A stretch of DNA of 64,000 nt from Roseibacterium elongatum DSM 19469 (GTDB lineage: Bacteria; Pseudomonadota; Alphaproteobacteria; Rhodobacterales; Rhodobacteraceae). The stretch lies in the NCBI RefSeq assembly GCF_000590925.1, contig NZ_CP004372.1:1221001-1285000 (forward strand), given 5' to 3'. The notes under the pieces were generated by a model. The model was given only the letters and a program-made list of their open reading frames with translations. It had not been told where the DNA came from and did not search any database. The position numbers were made by a program, and so were the translations under genes. The first letter of the stretch is position 1, and every line of letters begins with the position of its first letter. Positions 36,359 to 45,239 of this stretch are shown piece by piece.

Positions 36359-37048
36359 CTACCTCGCGGATTTTTCAAGTTCATCCGCAACGAAGCCATC
36401 CGCGATGGAATGTTCGACGAACATGTCGAGGGCAGCAATGCGCGGGTCCTTGGGGCGGGGCAGGACCATGGCCTGATCGACCGACGTCAGTGTTCCGTCC
36501 ATTACCTCGATCTCGTCGTCTTCGGAAAAGGCCCGGTGCAGCGACGCGCGGATGCCCGCGACCACGTCGCCCTGACCGGCGCGGAACGCCGCGAAGCTTT
36601 CGCCCGGCGTGGCGGCATGGTCGAGCGTGGCGTGCTGCAGGTTGGCCTTGAGCCAGAGGTCATAGGCCGAGCCGACGGAACTGAGGATCGTGACGCCGGG
36701 GCGATCAACCTCACCCGGCGTGGAAAACGGGCTGCCGCGACGGGTGGCGAAGGTGGCCTCGATCCGGTGATAGGGGCGCGTGAAGCTGACCTTGCGGGCG
36801 CGGATCGGGTCAATGGCCAGAAAGGCGACATCCCAGACATCCTTGTCGGCATCGGCAAAGACAGGACCCGCGCCGGAATAGAGCACCGGGATCATCCGGG
36901 CCTTCAGGTGATCGGCCAGACGGCGGGCAAGTGCCGGGCTGACCCCGCGCAGACCGCCGTCCACCTGCTGGACGAGGGCGCGGTTGCCGGTGTTGATCGC
37001 CACGCGCAGATCGCCGTGATCCTTCAGGCTTTCGAGGTCGATTTCCAT
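36359..37048 (-). CDS. Solute-binding-protein-like (SBP_bac_3) protein without signal peptide
   Basis: A 229-residue protein resembling the amino-acid ABC transporter binding domain: LRVAINTGNRALVQ, GVSPALARRLADHL, DVWDVAFLAIDPIRARKVSFTRPYHRIEATFA, and GQGDVVAGIRASLH. No signal peptide or lipobox is seen at the ATG 37048 start or in the frame upstream, so the protein is apparently cytoplasmic, and no permease or ATPase gene is adjacent. It may be a stand-alone ligand-binding protein or have lost export. Confidence 0.7.
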   Translation of the reverse strand: MEIDLESLKDHGDLRVAINTGNRALVQQVDGGLRGVSPALARRLADHLKARMIPVLYSGAGPVFADADKDVWDVAFLAIDPIRARKVSFTRPYHRIEATFATRRGSPFSTPGEVDRPGVTILSSVGSAYDLWLKANLQHATLDHAATPGESFAAFRAGQGDVVAGIRASLHRAFSEDDEIEVMDGTLTSVDQAMVLPRPKDPRIAALDMFVEHSIADGFVADELEKSAR

Positions 37049-37103
37049 ATGTCCCCCTGCGTCGTGTTTCGCCCAGCCTAGCCTGTTGCGCCCGGAACGC
37101 GCA

Positions 37104-37135
37104 GAAAAAAGCCCCCCGGCGTGGCGCGAGGGGGC
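37104..37135 (-). terminator. Rho-independent terminator of the curli operon
   Basis: On the minus strand GCCCCC...GGGGGGC followed by TTTTTT, about 95 bases after the last curlin-like gene. Confidence 0.8.
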
Positions 37136-37228
37136 AGTCTGGTTGGTGACCACGCATGTGGGGTGCCGGGCGCCTGGCCGGGGAAACGGGACCAGGAAAA
37201 GGGCCAGACGCCCGGCATCGGCTGGACC

Positions 37229-37636
37229 TCAGTCCAGGCCGAACTGAAAGGTCAGACCGGTCTGACCATGGGCCCTTTGAACGACATTGGCCTGTGCGCC
37301 GTTGCCGAACTGAAAGATGCCGTGGGCCTGTCCATGGCCCTGCTGGCGCAGCGTGGCATTATGGCCGTTGCCGTCCTGATGGATGACCCCGACCGATCCG
37401 GCACCGGCGACCTGCGCGATGGCCGCGCCGTTCAACCGGCCGTTCTGGTGAACGAAGGCCCCGGATTCGACGCCTTGCACGATCTGGTAGAGCGTCAACC
37501 CGGCGCGGATGGCGTCGGCCTCCTGCTGGGTGTTGGCGTTCAGCGTGAAGCTGAGCGTGCCGTTGGCCGCAGCCGGCACCGCGGCAAGCGTGGTCGACGC
37601 AACGAGGGCAAGGGCGAGGGTGGCTTTCTTGAACAT
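37229..37636 (-). CDS. Curlin-repeat protein (CsgA/CsgB-like)
   Basis: A 135-residue secreted protein: signal peptide (KKATLALALVASTTLAAVPAAA), then a linker, then curlin-type repeats built from N/Q/G-rich units with regularly spaced Gln and Asn, for example VGVIHQDGNGHNATLRQQG, HGIFQFGNGAQANVVQRA and GQTGLTFQF. Such repeats form amyloid fibres outside the cell. It is the last gene of a three-gene set with a CsgH-like and a longer curlin protein. Which subunit is the nucleator cannot be told. Confidence 0.8.
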   Translation of the reverse strand: MFKKATLALALVASTTLAAVPAAANGTLSFTLNANTQQEADAIRAGLTLYQIVQGVESGAFVHQNGRLNGAAIAQVAGAGSVGVIHQDGNGHNATLRQQGHGQAHGIFQFGNGAQANVVQRAHGQTGLTFQFGLD

Positions 37637-37704
37637 GGGTTTGGTCCTTTGGCAGAAGGGGGTGGTGGGGGGCGGCGGCACAGGGCGCGCGCGCCGCCGG
37701 GATC

Positions 37705-38100
37705 TCAAAGGTCGGTCGGGCAGTGGTAGGTGTCGCCGCCGACCTCGACGGTCAGATCGGCCTGCAGGCCACGGGTCGCGGTGCCGCCCATCTGCACCCG
37801 GCCCAGGCGCAGGGTTTCACCGGCCATGGCCGAGATCGGGCCGCCCTGAGTCATGTGGGTACCGGGGCCGGTGACGATCAGGCTGTAGCTGCCCGACAGG
37901 GCGCGGCGGGCTTCGACGACGCCCTCGATCACCAGGCTGGGGCCGGATTCGGTGACCGCCACGGAACAGGTGAGCGGGGCCGAGGGCGCGGCCTCGGGGC
38001 CAGAGCCGGCGATGGCCGTGCAGCCAAGGACGGCCGCGACCAATGCGGTGCCGAGGGCGATACGGGTCGTCGCGGTGCGGGGGAATGCGTTGAGGGTCAT
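37705..38100 (-). CDS. csgH: CsgH-like curli assembly protein
   Basis: A 131-residue exported protein with a hydrophobic leader (IALGTALVAAVLGC, possibly a lipobox) and an Ig-like domain. The stretch RRALSGSYSLIVTGPGTHMTQGGPISAMAGETLRLG matches CsgH, the small alphaproteobacterial inhibitor or chaperone of CsgA amyloid formation. Two Cys (TCSV, YHCPTDL) may form a disulfide. Its place between two curlin-repeat genes strongly supports the call. Confidence 0.8.
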   Translation of the reverse strand: MTLNAFPRTATTRIALGTALVAAVLGCTAIAGSGPEAAPSAPLTCSVAVTESGPSLVIEGVVEARRALSGSYSLIVTGPGTHMTQGGPISAMAGETLRLGRVQMGGTATRGLQADLTVEVGGDTYHCPTDL

Positions 38101-38171
38101 GGGCCGGTCCTTTCGATCGGGGTGGGAAGGTGGCGGGCGCGCGGCGGCGGGCCGCGCACCCGATGATCCGG

Positions 38172-38609
38172 TCAGTCCTGGATGATCAGCGCGACATTGC
38201 CCGAACCGTATTGCCGGGTTTCGGCGCTGTTGCCGTTGCCCACCTGGATCACGCCGACGGCGTTGTTGCGGCCGCCCACGGTGGTGTCGGCGCGATTGTT
38301 GCGCCCGAATTGCGCGATGCCGGTGGCGTTGCCCACCCCGCCCTGGGCGGTATAGGCCTCGTTCCCGTACCCCTGCTGGCCGATGGCGGTGGTGTTGAAG
38401 GCACCGTCGGTGAAGGTCATGGTCGTGTTGCCCCAGCCGTTCTGGATGACGCTGGTTCCGTTGCAGAACCCGTACTGCTCGATGGCGACGCCGTTGCCGC
38501 CGCCCCACTGTTCCAGGTAGGCGCTGTTGCAGTTCGCCATGGCGGGGGCCGAAAATGCGGCTGCCAGAACCAGCGAGGCGGTGGCGGTCTTGAGGATCGA
38601 GAAGGTCAT
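38172..38609 (-). CDS. Curlin-repeat major subunit-like protein (CsgA-like)
   Basis: A 145-residue secreted protein with signal peptide (LKTATASLVLAAAFSAPAMA) followed by about five to six curlin repeats: units such as YLEQWGGGNGVAIEQYG, VIQNGWGNTTMTF, AIGQQGYGNEAYTAQGG, GIAQFGRNNRADT, GVIQVGNGNSAETRQYG, with the G-x-Q-x-G-x-x-N pattern. First gene of the operon. The exporter genes csgG/E/F are not in the window. Confidence 0.85.
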   Translation of the reverse strand: MTFSILKTATASLVLAAAFSAPAMANCNSAYLEQWGGGNGVAIEQYGFCNGTSVIQNGWGNTTMTFTDGAFNTTAIGQQGYGNEAYTAQGGVGNATGIAQFGRNNRADTTVGGRNNAVGVIQVGNGNSAETRQYGSGNVALIIQD

Positions 38610-39009
38610 GTCGGAAGGTCCTTTAATTGAAGGTTTGCTTCAGGTGGTTGCGGTGTCGTGTTCGGTTATCGGCCGGTTGGGGTGCGCCCCGTGAGCCGAT
38701 GACCAAACATTTGCCCAAGCCCCCGATGTCAGGCAATTTCACCGCCGGGAAAGGCGATGACAGCGGCCGGTTATCCAATGACAGTCCAGAAATATATTTT
38801 AAAACAGATGTTTGATGCATCTCTGTTCGCCCGGCGTCCGATGCGATACCATTGGTGATATCCTTGTGTTTTTTGGGCGTGCCGCGGCGTTATCGCCTGA
38901 CGGGCCGAATGGCCGGGCGCATTGGCGGCGGGTGCGGGGATTAAGCATGGCTTAAGGGCGTGTATCGGCGGGCACGGCGGCGCGCGCACGGGGTAAAATG
39001 GGGGGCGGC
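38610..39009. other. 400-bp intergenic region between curli operon and isomerase gene
   Basis: No gene seen. The centre (38775-38880) is AT-rich for this genome, with AAATATATTTTAAAACAG (38790 region), an imperfect inverted repeat AACAGATG...CATCTCTGTT around 38804-38828, and ACCATTGGT (palindrome, about 38849). This is probably the curli promoter and regulator-binding region reading leftward. The isomerase promoter must also lie here, to the right. Confidence 0.5.
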
Positions 39010-39777
39010 ATGCGCTTTTCTGCGAATCTGGGGTTTCTGTGGGCCGAGTTGCCCCTGCCGGACGCGATCCGCCGGGCGGCGGCGGCGGGGTTCGACGCGG
39101 TCGAATGCCATTGGCCCCATAAGCAGGATGCCGGGGCGGTCCGCGCCGCGTTGGAAGAAACGGGCCTGCCGCTCTTGGGGCTGAATACCGCGCGCGGGGA
39201 CGGCGACGGGTGTTTCGGGCTGTCGGCCCTATGCGACCGCGAGCCCGAAGCGCGCAGGGCCATCGAGGATGCGATGGCCTATGCCGTCGCCACCGGGGCC
39301 GAGGCGGTGCATGTGATGGCCGGCTTTGCCACGGGGCGCGAGGCCGATGGCATCTTTCGGTCGAACCTTCGCTTTGCCTGCGATCTGGCCGAACCCTATG
39401 GCATCACGGTGCTGATCGAACCGCTGAACGCCCATGATGCACCGGGGTATTTCCTGTGCGACACGGCGCAGGCGGCCGAGATCATTGCGGCCATGGATGC
39501 CCCAAACCTGAAGCTGATGTTCGACTGTTACCATGTGGGCCGGACCGAGGGCGATGTGACCCGGCGGTTGACGGCGCTGCTGCCGCTGATCGGGCATATC
39601 CAGATCGCCGCCGTGCCCGACCGTGGCCCGCCCGATCACGGCGCGGTGGATTATGCCGAGGTGTTCGCGATGCTGGCGCAGGCGGGGTGGACGCGCCCCA
39701 TCGGGGCCGAGTATCGGCCTGCCGGTCCGGTCGAGGGCAGCTTGGGCTGGTTACAGGACGCAAAGCGATTGGCATAG
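39010..39777 (+). CDS. Hydroxypyruvate isomerase-family TIM-barrel protein
   Basis: A 255-residue sugar-isomerase-like (AP endonuclease family 2) protein. It opens MRFSANLGFLWAELPLPDAI and contains AGFDAVECHWPH, the Glu of ITVLIEPLNAHDAPGYFL and LMFDCYHVGRTEGDV, IGHIQIAAVPDRGPPDHGAVDY, the metal- and substrate-binding pattern of hydroxypyruvate isomerase (Hyi) and OtnI-type isomerases. ATG 39010 is favoured by GGGGGGCGG just upstream over the ATG at 38998. Substrate unproved. Confidence 0.8.
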   Translation: MRFSANLGFLWAELPLPDAIRRAAAAGFDAVECHWPHKQDAGAVRAALEETGLPLLGLNTARGDGDGCFGLSALCDREPEARRAIEDAMAYAVATGAEAVHVMAGFATGREADGIFRSNLRFACDLAEPYGITVLIEPLNAHDAPGYFLCDTAQAAEIIAAMDAPNLKLMFDCYHVGRTEGDVTRRLTALLPLIGHIQIAAVPDRGPPDHGAVDYAEVFAMLAQAGWTRPIGAEYRPAGPVEGSLGWLQDAKRLA

Positions 39778-39894
39778 GCCAACGCCCCGCGATTGCACGC
39801 GGGCGCGGTCGTGTATGCTGCGCGGCCGGGGCGGGCCAGGCACCCGGCCGCCCACGGGGCCGGGCGACCGGTTTGTCGGAGGACGGGGCGCGCC

Positions 39895-41271
39895 CTAGGG
39901 CAAGAACACGGCTTTGGCGTTGACGAATTCCTTCATGCCAAAGCCGCCATGTTCGCGCCCATACCCCGAGTCCTTGACCCCGCCGAACGGCATGTTCGGG
40001 TCGGCCGCCCCGAAAGAGTTGATGCGCACCATACCGGTGTCGAACTCGGTGCGGGCCAGCGCGATTGCGCGGTCTTCGTCCTGCGAGAAGATGCCGCCAC
40101 CCAGGCCATAGCGGCTGCTGTTGGCCAGACGCATGGCGTCGGCATCATCTCGGGCGCGGATGATCGATGCGACGGGGCCAAAGATCTCGTCGTCATGGGC
40201 GGGCATGCCGGGGGCCAGATCGGCCAGAACGGTCGCGGGGTAATAGGCCCCGGTGCGATCGGGCGCGGTGCCGCCGCACAGGACGGTGGCCCCCTGTTCG
40301 ACGCTGCGCGCGACCTGATCCTTGACGGTGTCCAACTGGTCGGCGCTGGACAGCGGCCCAAGCTGTGTCGCCTCGTCCGTGGGGTCGCCCATGACCACGT
40401 CCTTCATCGCATCGACATACGCCCCGACAAAGGCATCATAGACCGTGTCGGTGACGATGAAGCGCTTGGCCGACACGCAGGTTTCCCCGTTGTTGTAGAG
40501 CCGCCCGACGACCGAGTATTTGACCGCCGTTTCGATATCGGCATCCCCGAGCACGAGATAGGCGTCGTTCGACCCAAGCTCGAGCACCGACTTTTTCAGC
40601 GCTTTGGCGGCGGTGGCGCCGATATGGCGCCCAGCAGCGTCGCTGCCGGTCATGGTGACGCCCCGCACAAGGGAATGTTCGATCACCTTGTCGCTGGTGT
40701 CATGGTCGATCAGGATGACCTGAAACAGGTCTTCGGGCAGACCGGCCTCGATGCACAACTCGCGCAGACGCAGGCCGCTGCCGGTGCAGATACTGGCATG
40801 TTTCAGAACACAGCCATTGCCCGCCATCAGGTTGGCCGCCAGAACCCGCACCGGCTGGTACAACGGAAAGTTCCACGGCTGGATCGAGTAGATCACGCCG
40901 ATGGGCTGATAGGTGACGATCCCGCGTTTGCCCTCGGGGCCGTGGGTGCGGTTTTCATCGGCCAGCGCATCGGGGCCGGTCTTGGCGGTGTAGTCGAAAA
41001 TTGCGGCGCAGATCTCGACCTCGGTCAACCCGTCCTTCAATAGCTTGCCGGTTTCGCGGGTCATCAGGGCGGCAAGGTCTTGGGCATTGTCGCGCAGTTT
41101 CTTCGCGATCCGGGTCAGGTACGGGGCCCTGTCCGCATGCGACAGCCTGCGCCAATCCAGAAAGGCCTTGTGACAGGCCGCGACCCGGTCTGTCGCCTCC
41201 TCCTCGGTCATGAGGGTATAGGTCTGGATCTCCTCTTCGGTGGCGGGATTGATCGTCGTGATGGTTGGCAT
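39895..41271 (-). CDS. NAD(P)-dependent succinate-semialdehyde-type aldehyde dehydrogenase
   Basis: A 458-residue ALDH. Key features are PIGVIYSIQPWNFPLYQPVRVLAANLMAGN (the oxyanion Asn of PWNFP), LKHASICTGSG, the general base Glu in KSVLELGSNDAYLVL, the nucleophile Cys in YNNGETCVSAKR and DDEIFGPVASII. The first residues (INPATEEEIQTYTLMTEEEA) are as in the YneI/GabD2 group that oxidises succinate semialdehyde and other short aldehydes. ELGSND replaces the usual ELGGN/S. ATG 41271. Confidence 0.88.
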   Translation of the reverse strand: MPTITTINPATEEEIQTYTLMTEEEATDRVAACHKAFLDWRRLSHADRAPYLTRIAKKLRDNAQDLAALMTRETGKLLKDGLTEVEICAAIFDYTAKTGPDALADENRTHGPEGKRGIVTYQPIGVIYSIQPWNFPLYQPVRVLAANLMAGNGCVLKHASICTGSGLRLRELCIEAGLPEDLFQVILIDHDTSDKVIEHSLVRGVTMTGSDAAGRHIGATAAKALKKSVLELGSNDAYLVLGDADIETAVKYSVVGRLYNNGETCVSAKRFIVTDTVYDAFVGAYVDAMKDVVMGDPTDEATQLGPLSSADQLDTVKDQVARSVEQGATVLCGGTAPDRTGAYYPATVLADLAPGMPAHDDEIFGPVASIIRARDDADAMRLANSSRYGLGGGIFSQDEDRAIALARTEFDTGMVRINSFGAADPNMPFGGVKDSGYGREHGGFGMKEFVNAKAVFLP

Positions 41272-41364
41272 GTCGCTTCCTTTGGAATTTGGGAAGGAAC
41301 ACGCGGAACGCCGGAAGGTTCCTGTTTCGGGGGCGAAAGGCACCCCGTCAGGCCGCCGCGGGGG

Positions 41365-42540
41365 CTAACGGTCTGCTGCGCCGACCAAGGACAGGGCCAG
41401 ATCGGCAAGCGCCGCCTCGAGTGTCGGCACCAGATCGGTGCCGTCATCGGCGATGCCGATATCGGTGTTGATCTGAAACGCGACGGTCACGCCGGGATCG
41501 GCATAATGGCGCAGGCTGGACACATAGCCGGGGATCCAGCCGCCATGGCCATAGACCGCGCCGCGCGGCGTGTCGGCATAGATCGCCACGCCCGCGCCAT
41601 AGCGGATATCGGGGGCCTCGGGCGCAACGGGAATGCCGTCGAGCAACTGGTCGAGATAGGGGGTGTCGAGCGCGTTGCCGCCGAACAGCGCATGGCCCCA
41701 GGACGCCAGATCGCGCGAGGTCGAGACGAGGCCGCCGCCGGTCCATTCCATGCCGGGGTCCCAGAGCAGCGCGCCATCCGCGTCCATCGTGCGCGTGGGC
41801 AGGCCGAAGGGATTGCCCTCGGCCACATATCCCACGGCGAGATCCGGCAACCGGGGCCTGTCCGACGGGGTGGTCGCGGTCAGGCCCAGGGGCCGCAGCA
41901 GACGCGCGGCCACCAGATCGTAATAGGCGCTGTCGCTTGCCGCCTCGATCACCAGACCCAGCAGCAGGTAGCCGGTATCGGAATAGGCCCACCCCTGCCC
42001 CGCGGGGAACAGCGGGTCGGCCCCGGCAAGGAAGGCGATGGCCTCCTCGGGCGGGATTGCGGCCGCGCCAGCCGCCATGCGCGCCGCCATCTCGGCCTGA
42101 AACAGGGCAAGGTGGACGTGGTCGGGCAAGCCGGCCTCGTGGCGCATCAGGTCGCCCACGGTCATGGTGGCGTGGTTGGGCAGGTCGGAATACCAGTCGT
42201 GATGCCCCAGATGATCCGAGACGAGGTCGGCCCGGTCCAGAAGGCCCTCGGCCTCCAGCGACAGGGCGGTCATGGCGACGAAGCTCTTGCCGATGCTGGC
42301 GGCCAGCATCCGGGTTTGCGGCGTCATCGGGATGGCCGCCTCGATATCCGCCAGACCCGAGGCGACGGTGACGACCTGACCGTCGGGCAGCGCGATCGCC
42401 GCCGTCGCGCCGGGAAAGCCGTAGTCTTGCCGGACTTCGTCCAGCACCCCCTGCATCCGATCCGCCAGCGTGTCGGACCAGGCCGGCCCACAAAGCGCGA
42501 CCCATGTGGCCGCAAGCGTGGCGCAAGCGCGCCGGATCAT
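41365..42540 (-). CDS. Serine hydrolase, beta-lactamase class C family
   Basis: A 391-residue exported protein with signal peptide (MIRRACATLAATWVALCGPAWS). The SxxK nucleophile is in LAASIGKSFVAMTA (near residue 82), the YxN equivalent in GWAYSDTGYLLLGL (YSD), and the third element in AVYGHGGWIPGYVSSLRHY (HGG). Relatives include EstB-type esterases, D-aminopeptidases and AmpC; resistance should not be assumed. It overlaps the upstream CPBP protease gene by four bases, so the two are coupled. Confidence 0.85.
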   Translation of the reverse strand: MIRRACATLAATWVALCGPAWSDTLADRMQGVLDEVRQDYGFPGATAAIALPDGQVVTVASGLADIEAAIPMTPQTRMLAASIGKSFVAMTALSLEAEGLLDRADLVSDHLGHHDWYSDLPNHATMTVGDLMRHEAGLPDHVHLALFQAEMAARMAAGAAAIPPEEAIAFLAGADPLFPAGQGWAYSDTGYLLLGLVIEAASDSAYYDLVAARLLRPLGLTATTPSDRPRLPDLAVGYVAEGNPFGLPTRTMDADGALLWDPGMEWTGGGLVSTSRDLASWGHALFGGNALDTPYLDQLLDGIPVAPEAPDIRYGAGVAIYADTPRGAVYGHGGWIPGYVSSLRHYADPGVTVAFQINTDIGIADDGTDLVPTLEAALADLALSLVGAADR

Positions 42541-43370
42541 GTCCGCGCCTCGCCGGGGATGACCTCGGTCACGGCGCCCATGCGCGTGAACATCATGTCC
42601 CGCTTCCACCAGACGACCACCGCCGCGACGCCCACCAGCAGCCACGTGTCCCAGGGCTGGGCGTCGGGCCAGAACGGGTTGATCAATTGCCAGTGAAACA
42701 GCATCGGCAACAGCAGGCTGCCCCGCGCGGCGTTGAAGATCGGCGTGACCAATATGGCCAGCGTGACGTTGCCGATGAAGAAGGGCAGAAAGCTCCATTC
42801 CGCAAAGACCACCCCGGCCAGGTAAAAGGCCGGCAGATGCCAGATGCCCCAGATCGCCCCGATCAGCGCCCCGGCCCAGACGGGGGCCATGAAGCGCTGC
42901 AACAACGGTTGCGCGACACCGCGCCAGCCGAACTCCTCGATCGGGCCGAGCAGCAGCATCATGAACATCAACGCCACCACCGCGCCCACGCCTTCGGGCG
43001 GGATCGGCGCAAGCAGCGGCCCGCCCTTGATCAGCGAGCCGGCCATGAACACAAGCGGGATCACAACCAGGATCATCCCCCACCAGGGCGCCGGACAGCG
43101 CCACATGAGCAGCCGTGACAGGAACCCGCGCAGGCCGGACAGGCCGCCGAACAGCAGGACCACCGCAAAAGCCGCGATGGCGGGGGCCCAGGTGGCCAGA
43201 AAGAAGAACGGGTGCGCGCCGCTGATCGCGCCGAAACGCGCGGTCATGACATCGGGCCAGTAGATGTAGCTGCCGATCACACCCCATGTGATCGCGAATG
43301 CCAGAACCAGAAAGGCCAGCAGGGCGGCCGCCGGAACGCGGGGGGCGCGGTGATCCAGTGAAACGGACAT
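42537..43370 (-). CDS. CPBP-family intramembrane glutamic endopeptidase
   Basis: A 277-residue membrane protein with about eight hydrophobic helices. The Abi/CaaX motifs are present: GPIEEFGWRGVAQPLLQRF (EExxxR), IWGIWHLPAFYLAG (FxxxH-like) and LFHWQLINPF. Members include prenyl-protein CaaX-type proteases and bacteriocin self-immunity proteins. ATG 43370 is used; an in-frame ATG 12 bases upstream is possible. It is translationally coupled to the downstream serine hydrolase. Confidence 0.85.
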   Translation of the reverse strand: MSVSLDHRAPRVPAAALLAFLVLAFAITWGVIGSYIYWPDVMTARFGAISGAHPFFFLATWAPAIAAFAVVLLFGGLSGLRGFLSRLLMWRCPAPWWGMILVVIPLVFMAGSLIKGGPLLAPIPPEGVGAVVALMFMMLLLGPIEEFGWRGVAQPLLQRFMAPVWAGALIGAIWGIWHLPAFYLAGVVFAEWSFLPFFIGNVTLAILVTPIFNAARGSLLLPMLFHWQLINPFWPDAQPWDTWLLVGVAAVVVWWKRDMMFTRMGAVTEVIPGEART

Positions 43371-43619
43371 GATGAATCCCATAGGTAGCCATAACAGGGA
43401 GCGCGCGCACCGTCGCCGGTTTCGGCCCCGGTTTCTTTGTTCTGTATCAAGCGCCCCGCGCCGATCGCCGGGGCGTTCGTGGCGCGATGGGCCGGGGGCG
43501 CGCGGCCGCCCCGACAGGCGCCGTCGATCGCCGCCATGCGCGCCGGCCCCGTCCGTGCTAGGCTCTGTCTGTCGCCGGCGGCCACGCGGCGACCCTGCAC
43601 CGACTGACCCGGACCCGAT

Positions 43620-44508
43620 ATGGACAAGCTTTCCGTCATGCATGCCTTTCGCCGCATCGTCGACCGCGGCAGCTTTGGGCGCGCGGCCGAGGATCTGGGC
43701 GTGTCGCCCGCCTTGCTGAGCCGCGAGATCAAGCTGTTGGAGGAAAGCCTGGGCACGACGCTGCTGACGCGGACGACGCGGTCCATGTCCCTGACCGATG
43801 CGGGGCGGCTCTATTATGACGCGGCGGCGGGCATCCTCGACGCGGTGACGCAGGCCGAGACGCGCATTCGCGACGGGGCGGGGGCGGTGCGGGGGCGACC
43901 TGAAGGTCAACGCGCCCAGTTCGTTCGGGCAGATGGTCATCGCGCCCATGCTGCCCGCCTTTCTGGACGCGTATCCCGACCTGCGCCTGACCCTGTCGAT
44001 GGATGACCGGGTGGTCGACATGGTCGAGGGTGGCTTCGACCTGTCGATCCGTATCCGGCCGTCTATGCCCGATTCGGCGCTGGTGGCGCGCAAGATCGGC
44101 ACGGTCCGGCAACGGATCTTTGCCGCGCCCGCCTATCTGCGGCGCGTCGGGGTGCCATCGACCCCCGAAGAGTTGCAGCAACACCGTGTGATCGGGTTTC
44201 TGCTGGCCGACCATCTGACGTCATGGGCCCTGCGCGGGCCGGATGGAACCACCCCGGTCGAGCTCGATCCCCCGGTGCGGGTCGGCAACAGCCTTGTGTT
44301 GCGGGACCTGCTGATGGCCGGGCAGGGCATCGGCACCTTGCCGGATTTCGTTTCGGCTGCGCCCGAAGCCGAAGGTGCCCTTGTCCGCGTGCTGCCGGAG
44401 TGGGCGTTGCCCGCCCCCGAGGTCTTCGCCGTGACGGCCTCGCGCCTGGGGATGGACGCCAAGGTCACGGCCTTTCTCGACCATCTGGGTGCGGTGCTGC
44501 GGGCCTGA
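43620..44508 (+). pseudogene. LysR-family regulator, frameshifted
   Basis: The N-terminal HTH (KLSVMHAFRRIVDRGSFGRAAEDLGVSPALLSREIKLLEESLG) is in one frame, and the substrate-binding domain (from MVIAPMLPAFLDAYPDLRLTL to the end) is in another. Removing one G from the run of five at 43891-43895 restores RGDLKVNAPSSFGQMVIAP, the standard LysR linker, and a full protein of about 295 residues. So the gene is intact apart from one inserted base in CGGGGGCGAC. It is upstream of wrbA on the same strand and may regulate it. Confidence 0.85.
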
Positions 44509-44615
44509 CATTCTTCAACCAGCGTTAAGACTGATGTGAGACCGCACCGGTTATTCCGGCCGGCCGCATCGCCGATCTTTTCGGGCAGTGACACCCCTTG
44601 CCCCGAGAGGATCCC

Positions 44616-45239
44616 ATGACCCGCATTCTCGTTCTCTACTATTCCAGCTACGGCCATGTCCGCGCCCTGGCGCAGGCCGAGGCCGAGGGCGCGCGCAGCG
44701 TGCCAGGCACCCATGTCGAGTTGCGGCGCGTGCCCGAAACCGTCCCCGAGCAGATCCGGCACAAGGCCGGGTTCGCCGCCGACGACACGCCCGTCGCCAG
44801 CCCCGCCGATCTGGAGGGGTATGACGGCCTCATCCTCGGCACGCCGACCCTGTTCGGGATGATGGCCGGGCAGATGAAATCCTTTCTCGACCAGGCCGGT
44901 GGCCTTTGGGCGCGCAATGCGCTGGTCGGCAAGGTCGCCGCCGTCTTTGCCTCGACCGGGTCGCAGCATGGCGGGCACGAGGCGACGCTGCTGTCCAGCC
45001 AGATCCCGCTCCAGCATTTCGGCATGCTGATCGCCGGCATGCCCTACAGCTTTGCCGGGCAGACGACAGCCGAGGGGATCATCGGCGGTGCGCCCTACGG
45101 GGCGGGAACCATCGCCGGGGCCGACGGGTCGCGCGCCCCCACCGAGACCGACCTTGCCGGCGCGCGGTTCCAGGGCGCGCATGTCGCGCGCATCGCCGCG
45201 CGGCTGGCCGGGGCCGACCTGTCGCAGGAGGCCGCGTGA
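44616..45239 (+). CDS. wrbA: NAD(P)H:quinone oxidoreductase WrbA
   Basis: A 207-residue flavodoxin-like enzyme reducing quinones by two electrons. FMN-binding loop [23 protein letters not shown], then [22 protein letters not shown] and [37 protein letters not shown], all WrbA signatures. ATG 44616 follows GAGAGGA. It overlaps the next gene by one base (TGATG). Confidence 0.95.
   Translation: MTRILVLYYSSYGHVRALAQAEAEGARSVPGTHVELRRVPETVPEQIRHKAGFAADDTPVASPADLEGYDGLILGTPTLFGMMAGQMKSFLDQAGGLWARNALVGKVAAVFASTGSQHGGHEATLLSSQIPLQHFGMLIAGMPYSFAGQTTAEGIIGGAPYGAGTIAGADGSRAPTETDLAGARFQGAHVARIAARLAGADLSQEAA

Noticed and set aside
41365..42540. Beta-lactam resistance gene
   Set aside because: The SxxK hydrolase fold is shared by esterases and peptidases; nothing in the sequence or context supports lactamase activity.
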